From assembly GCA_900315045.1 (NCBI GenBank), contig OMXR01000016.1:1-34806 (forward strand): a stretch of DNA of 34,806 nt, given 5' to 3'. The position numbers were made by a program, and so were the translations under genes. This document shows positions 25,896 through 34,494 of this stretch, in pieces; the stretch's first letter is position 1; every line of letters starts with the position of its first letter. Under the pieces are notes generated by a model. That model had not been told where the DNA came from, did not search any database, and saw nothing but the letters and a program-made list of their open reading frames with translations. This stretch comes from an uncultured Sutterella sp. GTDB taxonomy: Bacteria; Pseudomonadota; Gammaproteobacteria; Burkholderiales; Burkholderiaceae_F.

Positions 25896-27533
25896 ATGAA
25901 ACCATCGATAATCCGGGCCCCCTTCCAATCGAAGGGGCTGACATACGCCAAGAACGGCATGGTCGCCACTGCAAGCAAGACTGCAACGGTCGAGGCGCTT
26001 CGCGTGCTGATGGAAGGCGGAAACGCTTTTGATGCGGCCATTGTCGCCGCGACAGTGACGAACGTCACGATGCCTGCCTGCTGCCAGCTTGGGGGCGACG
26101 CCTTCGCCGTCATCTACTCGGCCAGAGACCGTAAATTCTGGGCCATGAACGGCTCAGGCGTCGGCCAGAACGTCACGGTCGACGAGATGCGAGAAATGGG
26201 CTACAAAAAGATGCCAGTAGGCGGCGCGCTTGCCGTCGGACTGCCCGGCGCCCCGGACGTCTACGACAAGCTGCTGCACTTTGCAAAACTGCCGCTGTCG
26301 CGCCTGCTTGAGCCCGCGATCCGCTACGCCCGAGAAGGCTTTCTGATCGGTGCCGTCGAATGCGACTACATGGCAAGAGCCCGGCAGCGCGTCCTCGCCG
26401 ATCCGGACTGCAAGGCGCTCTTCGCTCCGGATGGCGAGACGCCCCGCCCCGGCACCATCGTCTATCAGAAGGATCTGGCAAACAGCTTCGAGCAGATCGT
26501 CCGCAAGGGCTTTCGCGATGTCTACGACGGTGAGCTTGGGGACGCCATCGTCGAGGATCTCGTGCGCAAAGGTGCACGCTTTGAGCGCGAACAGTTCCGC
26601 GCCCACGCCACCGACATGGCCGAGCCGCTCTCGGTCAACTACCGCGGCCATCAGGTGCTCACCACGCCACCGCCCTCTCAGGGTCTGATCCTCTCAACTG
26701 AACTCAAGATCCTCGAAGGCTTCCCCCTTGCCGGCTACGGCCACAACTCCACGAGGGCCATCCACGCAATGGTTGAAGCCAAGAAAATGGCTTTTGCAAG
26801 CCGCATGCGCTGGGCCGGAGATCCGCGAGTTGTCACCATTCCCTGGGAGAAAATCCTCTCGGACGAGGCGATTGCCGAAGCACGCTCGCGCATCGACATG
26901 CGCCGCGCGATGACCAAGGAGGAATTCCAGCAGTTGCTGCCCGAGACCGAAGGCGACACCACGTCGTTCGTGGTCGCAGACAGCGAGGGCAACGCGATCA
27001 GCTTCATCCACAGCCTCTCAAACGTGATGGGCTCGGGAGTCGTCGCCCGCGGCACGGGCATCACGCTCAACAACCGCGCGGGCCGCGGATTCGTTCTGCA
27101 GAAGGGACACCCGAACTGCCTTGCACCCGGCAAGCGCACCATGCACACGCTGCTCACCTGGATCATCGCGAGGGACGGAAAGCCCTGCTGGATCGGCAAC
27201 ACGCCGGGCGGAGACAACCAGCCGCAGTGGGGCATGCAGGCGATCTGCAACCTGCTCGACTTTGGCCTCAATGAAGAACAGGCGTGCTCGGCGCCCCGCT
27301 GGTACAGCTACCCGGGCACTGATCCGGAACACGCCGACAACCCGTTTGTTCTGCGGCTTGAATCGGGTATTCCGGAGCTCTCCGGATACGAGCTTGCCGC
27401 GCTCGGACACGATGTCGAGTACGTCGGCCGGTACGACGGCGGCGGCGCTCAGGAGGTGATCCGGCTGCGCGAGGACGGAATCCTCGTGGGCGGCACGGAT
27501 CCAAGAACGGACGGAGACGTTCTGGGCTTCTAG
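25896..27533 (+). CDS. Gamma-glutamyltransferase-fold Ntn hydrolase (Ggt/HpxW-like)
   Basis: This 545-aa member of the gamma-glutamyltransferase family is a self-processing N-terminal nucleophile hydrolase. The N-terminal half has GMVATASKTATVEALRVLMEGGNAFDAAIVAA. The autoprocessing site is EGDTTSFVVAD, with the likely nucleophile Thr at about residue 355. The small-subunit motifs GSGVVARGTGITLNNR and GNTPGGDNQPQWGMQA follow. True glutathione-cleaving Ggt has TTH and PGGSRI at these places, so this protein is nearer the acylase/oxamate-amidohydrolase (HpxW) branch. It has no signal peptide and is therefore cytoplasmic. The ATG at 25896 is preferred over the one at 25890 because AGAGG is 7 nt upstream. 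It follows tctAB by 23 nt and probably acts on the imported compound by amide hydrolysis. Confidence 0.85.
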   Translation: MKPSIIRAPFQSKGLTYAKNGMVATASKTATVEALRVLMEGGNAFDAAIVAATVTNVTMPACCQLGGDAFAVIYSARDRKFWAMNGSGVGQNVTVDEMREMGYKKMPVGGALAVGLPGAPDVYDKLLHFAKLPLSRLLEPAIRYAREGFLIGAVECDYMARARQRVLADPDCKALFAPDGETPRPGTIVYQKDLANSFEQIVRKGFRDVYDGELGDAIVEDLVRKGARFEREQFRAHATDMAEPLSVNYRGHQVLTTPPPSQGLILSTELKILEGFPLAGYGHNSTRAIHAMVEAKKMAFASRMRWAGDPRVVTIPWEKILSDEAIAEARSRIDMRRAMTKEEFQQLLPETEGDTTSFVVADSEGNAISFIHSLSNVMGSGVVARGTGITLNNRAGRGFVLQKGHPNCLAPGKRTMHTLLTWIIARDGKPCWIGNTPGGDNQPQWGMQAICNLLDFGLNEEQACSAPRWYSYPGTDPEHADNPFVLRLESGIPELSGYELAALGHDVEYVGRYDGGGAQEVIRLREDGILVGGTDPRTDGDVLGF

Positions 27534-27555
27534 CCGAGCAGGATGCCTGTTGAAA

Positions 27556-27596
27556 AAAACGGGCGGCGCCATCAATTTGGTGCTGCCCGTTTTGTT
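27556..27596. terminator. Bidirectional terminator between the Ggt-like gene and hemN
   Basis: AAAACGGGC (27556-27564) pairs with GCCCGTTTT (27585-27593), with an inner GCGCC / GGTGC stem. The plus strand reads TTTTGTT and the minus strand ends in a run of seven T. It serves both convergent genes. Confidence 0.85.
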
Positions 27597-27687
27597 CGCA
27601 AAAGCCTCCCAAAAGCGAGGCGGACTGTGAACGGAACTGCCGGAGAGCTCCGCTGCACAGGTATCGTTCGGTCAAGCCGGCATGCCG

Positions 27688-29088
27688 TCAGGCGATCTTG
27701 GAATAGCCGCCTGCGCGGTCCGATTCCCTCAGGTATCGGTCGAACTGCATCGCCACGGCGCGCACGAAGATCTTGCCCTTGGCGCTAGCTCATGCTTCTG
27801 GTATGCCTGCAACTTGCGCAGTTCATAGGCGAACGTCTCATCAAAATTGATGTCGAACTCCTCTTCGATCTCCTTCTTGACGATCTCGAAGCGGCACATC
27901 ACGGTCATGATGACCGCTCGGCGCAGCTTGTCCTCCTCGGAGAGCTTGAATCCGCGGCATGTGGCAAGATGCCCCGCCCGGATCGCTTCGTAGTACGGAT
28001 CGATCTCACGCGGATTGCACGCGTAGGTGCCGTCGACAAAGGAGATGGAACTCGCGCCAAGAGCCACCATGTCGCATTCTGCACGGGTCGAATAGCCCTG
28101 GAAGTTCCTCTGGATCGTGCCGTTGACCTGAGCAATTGAAAGCTCATCGGTTTCCTTGGCAAAGTGATCCATGCCGATGTACCGGTAGCCGTTTTCGGTG
28201 AGGCGCCGGATCGAGTCGAACATGATGTGCACTTTTTCCTCGGTAGTCGAACATGATGTGCACTTTTTCCTCGGTACCGGGCAGATCGGCGGGCAGAATC
28301 CTCCTCTGCGGCTTGAAGTGGTTGGGCAGGTGCGCATAGTGATAAAGCGCAATGCGGTCGGGCGAAAGCTCGATCACCCTGTCGATCGTCTGGGCAAAGG
28401 ATTCGCGGGTCTGCTTGGGAAGGCCGTAGATGAGATCCATGTTGATCGAGTGAAAGCCGTTGTCCCTGGCCTGGCTCATGAGGTCGCGGGTCATCTCGAA
28501 GGGCTGGATGCGGTTCACGGCCTTCTGCACGTCGGGATTAAAGTCCTGCACGCCGATGCTCATGCGGTTGAAGCCGCTCTCTCTGAGCGCCTTCACCTTG
28601 TCCTCGGGGCACGTTCTGGGATCCACTTCGATGGATATCTCGCTGCCCGGGGCAAACGGAAACCGGGCGCGCAGCTCGCTCATGAGAAACAGAATCTCGT
28701 CGTTGGTGAGGAATGTCGGAGTGCCGCCACCCCAGTGCAACTGCTCAAGCTCGCCAGAACCCGTGAGCTTGCTCTTTACAAGGTCGGCCTCTTCGAGCAG
28801 CACCTTCATGTACTCGGCCGAGCGCTCGTGGTCGCGCGTGACAACCTTGTTGCACCCGCAGTAAAAGCAGACGTCGCTGCAAAACGGAATGTGGCAGTAC
28901 AGCGACAGTCCAGCTGGCTTTTTTGAAGCGCCCCGTGCCTGAAGAGCCTGCTCATAGTCTTCAGGCTTGAAATCATTCTTGAAACGGTCAGCTGTGGGAT
29001 ACGAGGTATAGCGCGGAGCGGGTACATCAAACTTGCGCAACAGTTCCCGATCAGGCAGTTCGACGCCGCTCGTAGCAGATGTAGACAT
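27688..29088 (-). pseudogene. hemN: Oxygen-independent coproporphyrinogen III oxidase, doubly disrupted
   Basis: The N-terminal ~290 residues (from the ATG at 29088) are a normal radical-SAM HemN, with YTSYPTADRF, the FeS ligand cluster CSDVCFYCGC, LHWGGGTPTFL and YHYAHLPNHFKPQRRI. After EEKVHIMFD a 31-bp tandem duplication (28214-28276) shifts the frame and this frame stops at 28144. The continuing sequence (SIRRLTENGYRYIGMDHFAKE ... FAYELRKLQAYQKHEL) is in another frame and stops at 27729. A second lesion near 27781-27791 skips about 12 codons expected between KHEL and GKIFVRAVAMQFDRYL, which returns to the first frame and stops at 27688-27690. Intact HemN makes protoporphyrinogen anaerobically. 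Assembly error is the alternative to a true pseudogene. Confidence 0.85.
28214..28276. repeat. 31-bp tandem duplication inside hemN
   Basis: Two exact, directly adjacent 31-bp copies (28215-28245 and 28246-28276; periodicity begins at 28214). Since 31 is not a multiple of 3, the downstream frame is shifted. Each copy encodes the EEKVHIMFD segment in its own frame. Confidence 0.95.
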
Positions 29089-29131
29089 AAAAAGTCACCT
29101 CACAGATATGACTAAAGGAAAAGATTTTGTT

Positions 29132-29171
29132 ATTATCAGCCAAAAATTTCGGTTCCATTGACATATATCAA
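29132..29171 (-). promoter_or_regulatory. FNR box and -10 element upstream of hemN
   Basis: TTGAC-ATAT-ATCAA (29158-29171) matches the FNR consensus TTGAT-N4-ATCAA with one mismatch. On the minus strand a GATAAT -10 (29132-29137) follows. The box centre is about 40 nt before the expected start of transcription, the class II activator position. The fnr gene itself begins 175 bp away on the other strand. Confidence 0.7.
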
Positions 29172-29346
29172 TGTGCAAATAACCAGAGCAACACTGAACG
29201 CGAACCAAAAGAAAATTTCCTGCCAGAAAAGCCTCATACGGGCCGCTCCGGCAACGCTTCCTTTGGCTCCGAGTGTACTCAAACGAGATTATTTGATTAT
29301 TACTGCCCGGAAGTGCTAACAACCAACAAGACCCAAACGAGACCCC

Positions 29347-30141
29347 ATGCTAAACAACCCCAATTTGAACATGTCGACCCTGCGCGTTGCCTGCTCCAAC
29401 TGCAATTTGCGCGAACTGTGCTTGCCCGTTGGTCTGAATCTGAAGGAAATCGAACGGCTTGAAGAGCTTGTTTCAACCAGAAAGCGCGTCCGCCGCGGCG
29501 AGGCGCTTTACCGGGCCGGAGACAAGTTTGAGGCGCTTTACGCCATTCGCCTCGGTTTTCTGAAAAGCGCCGTGATGAGCAGCGACGGCCGCGAGCAGGT
29601 CACGAGCTTTCACATGTCGGGCGATGTTGTCGGACTGGACGGACTGGCTAGCATGGTCTACTCGAGCGACCTGATTGCGCTTGAGGACACCGAAGTGTGC
29701 ATTCTGCACTACGACCGGCTCGAAGAAGCCTCCCAGCAGATCCCCGCGCTCGGCACGCACTTCCAGCGGCTGCTGTCCCGGGAGATCGTCCGTCAGAACG
29801 GCGTCATGCTGCTTCTGGGCTCCATGCACGCCGAGGAGCGCCTTGCCGCGTTCATCCTCAATCTCTCGCAGCGCTTTGAGCAAAGGGGCTATTCAAGGAG
29901 CGAGTTCGTGCTGCGCATGACGCGCGCCGAAATCGGTTCCTACCTGGGCCTGAAGCTTGAGACGGTGAGCCGCGTCCTGTCGCGCTTCTCCCACGACAAT
30001 CTGCTCATCGCCAACCAGAAGCACGTGCAGATCATGGACTTCGAGGGCCTGCGCAACATTGTGAGCGGCCAGGCTTTTGCCCAGCCCCACAAGACGATTC
30101 CTCTCAAGAAAGCCGCCACGAGCATCAAGGATCTCGTTTAG
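29347..30141 (+). CDS. fnr: FNR-type anaerobic transcriptional regulator
   Basis: This 264-aa CRP/FNR protein senses oxygen through a 4Fe-4S cluster. The four ligand cysteines are all present at C16, C19, C25 (ACSNCNLRELC) and C118 (TEVCILHY), each offset by four from E. coli FNR. The cyclic-nucleotide-type beta roll is central, and the C-terminal HTH has the recognition helix ETVSR (E205, S208, R209), matching the residues that read TTGAT. The Shine-Dalgarno is weak, and an in-frame ATG at 29371 would remove eight residues but keep the cysteines. It is divergent from hemN, a classical target, and overlaps the MATE gene by 1 nt. Confidence 0.93.
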   Translation: MLNNPNLNMSTLRVACSNCNLRELCLPVGLNLKEIERLEELVSTRKRVRRGEALYRAGDKFEALYAIRLGFLKSAVMSSDGREQVTSFHMSGDVVGLDGLASMVYSSDLIALEDTEVCILHYDRLEEASQQIPALGTHFQRLLSREIVRQNGVMLLLGSMHAEERLAAFILNLSQRFEQRGYSRSEFVLRMTRAEIGSYLGLKLETVSRVLSRFSHDNLLIANQKHVQIMDFEGLRNIVSGQAFAQPHKTIPLKKAATSIKDLV

Positions 30142-31532
30142 TGTCGGCATCAACCCGTACAGGCGGCCGCGGCCTGTCCCTGCCCAACATCGGGCTCTCG
30201 GGGCTTGCGCGCCTTGCCGGTCCGATCTTCATCGCCAATTTGGCCGTGATGGGGTCCGTCACCGTTGACACCATCATGGCCGGGCGGCTCGGCGTCGAGC
30301 ACCTGGCGGCGGTTGCCCTGGGCGGAGCCTCCTGCGCAACAATCTTCATCGGCCTCATGGGCATCCTGCAGGCGCTCTCGCCGATCGCCGGCAATCACTT
30401 CGGCGCACGCAACTACAAGCGCATCGGCTTTGACACGGTGCAAAGCGGCTGGATCGCCGTCCTGCTCACCATCATCGGCATGACGATCATGCTGAACACC
30501 TGGATCTGGACGGGGCTTGGCGGCGCAACCGGCAAGGTGAAGGAACTCACCGAAATCATCCTCGTTGCGAGCGCTTTCGGGCTGCCGGGCGCCCTCGCGA
30601 GCCGCGTGTTCATTTCGCTGAACGCCGCCGTGAGCCGCCCGAAGGTCACCATGTGGGTTTCGCTCGCTTCGCTTGCGCTCAAGGTTCCGGTGAACGCCCT
30701 GTTCATGTACGGCCTGTTCGGACTGCCGGAACTTGGTGGCGCAGGGGTGGGCGTAGCCACGGCACTCCTGAACACGGCCTCGGCGCTCGTCTACCTCACC
30801 CTCTTCCTGCGCGACCCGTACTATGACAAGATGCGCCCGGAGCGGCTGTTCGGACCGGACAGAAAGGCGATCGCCGAACATCTGCGCCTTGGCGTGCCGA
30901 TCGGCATGTCGACCTTTTTCGAAGTGAGCTCCTTTTCCCTGATGGCGGTCTTCATCTCGCGCGTCGGCCCGATCGAAGTCTCCGCCCATCAGATCGTTGC
31001 CAACATCATGGCAACGTTCTACATGCTCCCGCTCTCGCTGGGCATTTCAGCCAGCGTTCTGGTGGCGCAGTGCCTGGGCGCCGGCTCTGCACTGGCCGCA
31101 CGGGAAATCACCTGGCGCACCTTTGCGGTTGCAACCACGCTTGCCGTGGGCACCGTGCTCGCCATATTCCTGCTCAAGAACCAGATCATCGGCCTGTACA
31201 CGACCGATGCCGCTGTCACGAGCCTTTGCCTCACGCTCATCGTCTACGGGTGCATCTACCATGTTTTCGATGCATTGCAGACCGTTGCCAATTTTGCAAT
31301 GCGGGGCTACCGTATGACGTTCCTGCCGATGCTTGTCTACGCCACGCTGCTCTGGGGCGTTGGAGTGGGCGGCGGCCTGTATCTCGGGCTCTTCGGCGAA
31401 GCGGCCGGCGGCCCCTACGGCGCACAGGGTTTCTGGTTTGCAACGGCGCTTTCACTGTTCCTTGCGGGAGCCGTTCTGACGGCCATGGCCTTCTGGGTTG
31501 CCTCGTACAGAGCCAAGGAACAACCCGAGTAG
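30141..31532 (+). CDS. MATE-family efflux transporter (NorM/DinF-like)
   Basis: This 463-aa, 12-helix inner-membrane antiporter extrudes cationic drugs or metabolites in exchange for Na+ or H+. The N-lobe shows [40 protein letters not shown] and [19 protein letters not shown]. The C-lobe repeat shows [39 protein letters not shown] and [16 protein letters not shown], the two-lobe symmetry of MATE. It starts with GTG within TAGTG, sharing one base with the fnr stop, so it is probably translationally coupled to fnr. Confidence 0.9.
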   Translation: MSASTRTGGRGLSLPNIGLSGLARLAGPIFIANLAVMGSVTVDTIMAGRLGVEHLAAVALGGASCATIFIGLMGILQALSPIAGNHFGARNYKRIGFDTVQSGWIAVLLTIIGMTIMLNTWIWTGLGGATGKVKELTEIILVASAFGLPGALASRVFISLNAAVSRPKVTMWVSLASLALKVPVNALFMYGLFGLPELGGAGVGVATALLNTASALVYLTLFLRDPYYDKMRPERLFGPDRKAIAEHLRLGVPIGMSTFFEVSSFSLMAVFISRVGPIEVSAHQIVANIMATFYMLPLSLGISASVLVAQCLGAGSALAAREITWRTFAVATTLAVGTVLAIFLLKNQIIGLYTTDAAVTSLCLTLIVYGCIYHVFDALQTVANFAMRGYRMTFLPMLVYATLLWGVGVGGGLYLGLFGEAAGGPYGAQGFWFATALSLFLAGAVLTAMAFWVASYRAKEQPE

Positions 31533-31555
31533 AAATCCACGTCTTCTCAAAGGCT

Positions 31556-31595
31556 TCCGAATCTGCGAAAATACGCAGATTCGCTCGCTTTCGGA
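31556..31595 (+). promoter_or_regulatory. Hairpin with alternative pairing upstream of valS
   Basis: A perfect 10-bp stem CGAATCTGCG (31558-31567) / CGCAGATTCG (31574-31583) has a 6-nt loop. A competing outer pairing TCCGAA (31556-31561) / TTCGGA (31590-31595) shares the left arm. No T-run follows, so it is not a simple terminator for the MATE gene. It may be a leader structure of valS. Confidence 0.45.
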
Positions 31596-31662
31596 CACTG
31601 ACGGAAGCGGGCTTTTGACGCCCATTCTTTCCATTAGTTTTTCGCTGTACTCATTTCTGATC

Positions 31663-34488
31663 ATGCAAAACGAACTCGCCAAGAGCTTTGAACCGGCCCA
31701 GATCGAGGCCCGCTGGTACCCGATCTGGGAAAAGCGCGGCTACTTTGCCGCGGGAACCAACCCCGACGCCCCCAGCTTCTCCATTCAGCTGCCCCCGCCC
31801 AACATTACGGGCATCCTGCACATGGGTCACGCCTTCAATCAGACGGTGATGGACTCGCTCACCCGCTACTACCGCATGAAGGGCTACAACACGCTCTGGC
31901 TGCCCGGCACCGACCACGCGGGCATCGCAACGCAGATCGTGGTTGAGCGTCAGCTGCAGAGCGAAGGAACCGACCGGCGGGAAATCGGCCGTGAAGCGTT
32001 CATCCAGCGCATCTGGGACTGGCAGAAGTTCTCCGGCGGCACGATTCTCAACCAGATGCGCCGCCTTGGCGACAGCCTGGACTGGGATCGCCTCTACTTC
32101 ACGATGGACAGCAAGCTCTCGCGCGTCGTGAAGGACACGTTCGTTCAGCTTTACAAGGAAGGCCTGATCTACCGTGGAAAGCGTCTCGTGAACTGGGATC
32201 CGAAGCTGCAGAGCGCGGTCTCGGACCTTGAGGTGGAAAGCGAAGAGGCTGACGGCCATCTCTGGCAGATCCGCTACCCGGCTGCCGACGGCTCGGAAGG
32301 CGTGGTTGTGGAAACCACCCGTCCCGAGACGCTCTTTGGCGACCAGGCCGTGGCCGTGCACCCCGAGGATGAGCGCTACAAGCACCTCGTGGGCAAGATG
32401 CTCAAGCTGCCGCTCACCGACCTTGAGATTCCTGTCATCGCCGACGAGTATGTCGACCGGGAGTTCGGTTCGGGCTGCGTGAAGATCACGCCCGCACACG
32501 ACTTCAACGACTTTGAGGTCGGCAAGCGCCACAACCTCAAGATGGTCAACGTGCTCACCAAGACCGCTCGCATGAACGAGAACGTGCCTGAAAAGTACCG
32601 CGGCATGGACCGGTACGAATGCCGCAAGGCCGCTCTCGCGGATCTGGAAGCCGCGGGTCTGCTGCTCGGCGCCAAGCCGATCAAGCACATGGTTCCGCGC
32701 GTCGCCCGCACCGGCGAGATCGTCGAGCCGATGCTCTCGGAGCAGTGGTACATGGCCATGAGCAAGCCCGCCCCCGAGGGCAGCCTCTATCCGGGCCGCT
32801 CGATCGCGGAAGTCGGCCTTGAGGCGGTCACAAGCGGCGAAGTGAACATCTTCCCGAAGGAATGGCAGGGCGTCTACCGCCAGTGGCTCGAAAACATTCA
32901 GGACTGGTGCATCAGCCGCCAGCTCTGGTGGGGCCACCAGATTCCGGCCTGGTACGACGAAAAAGGCAACGTGTACGTCGCCCATGACGAGGCCGAAGCG
33001 CAGGCTCAGGCCGGCGCCGGCGTCAAGCTCACGCGCGACGAGGACGTTCTGGACACTTGGTTCAGCAGCGCCATGGTGCCCTTCTCCACGCTCGGCTGGC
33101 CCAAGCCCGAGGCGGGAGACAAGCTCGCCTATGACCTGTACCTGCCGAGCACCGTGCTCGTCACCGGCTATGACATCATCTTCTTCTGGGTCGCCCGCAT
33201 GGTCATGATGACCAAGCACTTCACCGGCCGCGTTCCGTTCAAGAACGTGTACATCCACGGCCTGGTGCGCGATGCCGAAGGCAAGAAGATGAGCAAGAGC
33301 GAGGGCAATACGCTCGATCCCCTCGACATCATCACCGGCATTGACCTCGAGCATCTCATTGAGAAGAACACGCGCGGTCTGCGCCAGCCCGAAAAGGCTC
33401 CCCAAGTTGCCAAGAAGCTGCGCAAGGCCTACCCGGACGGCATCCCGCAGCACGGCGCCGATGCGTTGCGCTTCACGATGGCGGCCTACGCCACGCTCGG
33501 GCGCAACGTGAACTTCGACATCAAGCGCTGCGAGGGCTACCGCAACTTCTGCAACAAGCTTTGGAACGCCACCCGGTTCACGCTCATGAACCTTGACGGC
33601 AAGGACTGCGGGATCGGCGCCGATGCCGGCAAGCCGATGACGCTCTCCTTTGTGGACAAGTGGATCCTCGGCGAGTTCGGCCGCACGGTCAAGGCCGTCG
33701 AGGACGGCTTCCGCGAGTACCGTCTGGACAACGTCGCCAACGCCATCTACAGCTTCGTCTGGAACGAGTTCTGCGACTGGTATCTGGAGCTGTCCAAGGT
33801 TCAGCTCAACTCGGGCGACGAAGCCGCGGCGCGCGGCACGCGCCACACGCTCGCCACGGTTCTGGAAGGCGTTCTGCGCCTTGCCCACCCTGTGATTCCG
33901 TTCATCACCGAAGAGCTCTGGCAGAGAGTGAGCGTTGCCGCAGGCACCCGCGCTGAGGACGAGGAGACGAGCGTCATGATCGCCCCCTATCCCAAGTTCG
34001 ATGCCGCGGCAATCGATGCCGACGCCGACGCCAAGATGTCGCTGACCAAGCAGATGATCGACGCAGTGCGCAACCTGCGCGGCGAGATGCAGCTTTCTCC
34101 CGCAACGCGCGTTCCGCTGCTCATCGAAGGCAAGGCTGAAACCGTCCAGGCCGTCTACATCAAGTTCCTCGGCAGGCTCGAGAGCGTGCAGCATGTACAG
34201 GCGCTGCCCCACGAAGGCGCCGCCGCCATCGCCCCTGTGGCAATTGTCGGCGACTACCGCCTGATGCTCAAGGTCGAGATCGACATCGCCGCGGAGCGCG
34301 AGCGTCTCGGCAAGGAGGCCGCGCGGCTCGAGGGCGAGCTCGCCAAGTGCGCGGGCAAGCTCTCGAACAAGTCGTTCGTCGAGCGTGCTCCGGCTGCCGT
34401 CGTCGAGCAGGAAAGAAAGCGCCAGGCCGATTTCACTGCGCTTCTCGAGAAGGTTCGGGATCAGCTCGGCCGACTGCCCGCCGCCTAG
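31663..34488 (+). CDS. valS: Valyl-tRNA synthetase
   Basis: This 941-aa class I aminoacyl-tRNA synthetase charges tRNA-Val. The HIGH-type motif is [15 protein letters not shown] (about residues 44-58). The CP1 editing domain has [22 protein letters not shown]. The second signature KKMSKSEGN lies at about 541-549 after [15 protein letters not shown]. The anticodon-binding domain and a C-terminal coiled coil ([33 protein letters not shown]) complete it. The start [11 protein letters not shown] at 31663 is chosen from family N-termini; a longer in-frame extension upstream has no protein-like character. No Shine-Dalgarno is obvious. The gene is complete. Confidence 0.97.
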   Translation: MQNELAKSFEPAQIEARWYPIWEKRGYFAAGTNPDAPSFSIQLPPPNITGILHMGHAFNQTVMDSLTRYYRMKGYNTLWLPGTDHAGIATQIVVERQLQSEGTDRREIGREAFIQRIWDWQKFSGGTILNQMRRLGDSLDWDRLYFTMDSKLSRVVKDTFVQLYKEGLIYRGKRLVNWDPKLQSAVSDLEVESEEADGHLWQIRYPAADGSEGVVVETTRPETLFGDQAVAVHPEDERYKHLVGKMLKLPLTDLEIPVIADEYVDREFGSGCVKITPAHDFNDFEVGKRHNLKMVNVLTKTARMNENVPEKYRGMDRYECRKAALADLEAAGLLLGAKPIKHMVPRVARTGEIVEPMLSEQWYMAMSKPAPEGSLYPGRSIAEVGLEAVTSGEVNIFPKEWQGVYRQWLENIQDWCISRQLWWGHQIPAWYDEKGNVYVAHDEAEAQAQAGAGVKLTRDEDVLDTWFSSAMVPFSTLGWPKPEAGDKLAYDLYLPSTVLVTGYDIIFFWVARMVMMTKHFTGRVPFKNVYIHGLVRDAEGKKMSKSEGNTLDPLDIITGIDLEHLIEKNTRGLRQPEKAPQVAKKLRKAYPDGIPQHGADALRFTMAAYATLGRNVNFDIKRCEGYRNFCNKLWNATRFTLMNLDGKDCGIGADAGKPMTLSFVDKWILGEFGRTVKAVEDGFREYRLDNVANAIYSFVWNEFCDWYLELSKVQLNSGDEAAARGTRHTLATVLEGVLRLAHPVIPFITEELWQRVSVAAGTRAEDEETSVMIAPYPKFDAAAIDADADAKMSLTKQMIDAVRNLRGEMQLSPATRVPLLIEGKAETVQAVYIKFLGRLESVQHVQALPHEGAAAIAPVAIVGDYRLMLKVEIDIAAERERLGKEAARLEGELAKCAGKLSNKSFVERAPAAVVEQERKRQADFTALLEKVRDQLGRLPAA

Positions 34489-34494
34489 CGCCCC

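Noticed and set aside
28144-28352. Programmed frameshift as an explanation for the split hemN
   Set aside because: There is no slippery heptamer with stimulatory structure; the shift is explained exactly by a 31-bp tandem copy, and a second lesion lies downstream.
31651-34212. 853-codon open frame antisense to valS
   Set aside because: ValS is complete and motif-rich on the plus strand; the antisense frame is a composition artefact, as is the 560-codon frame opposite ilvB (2094-3776).
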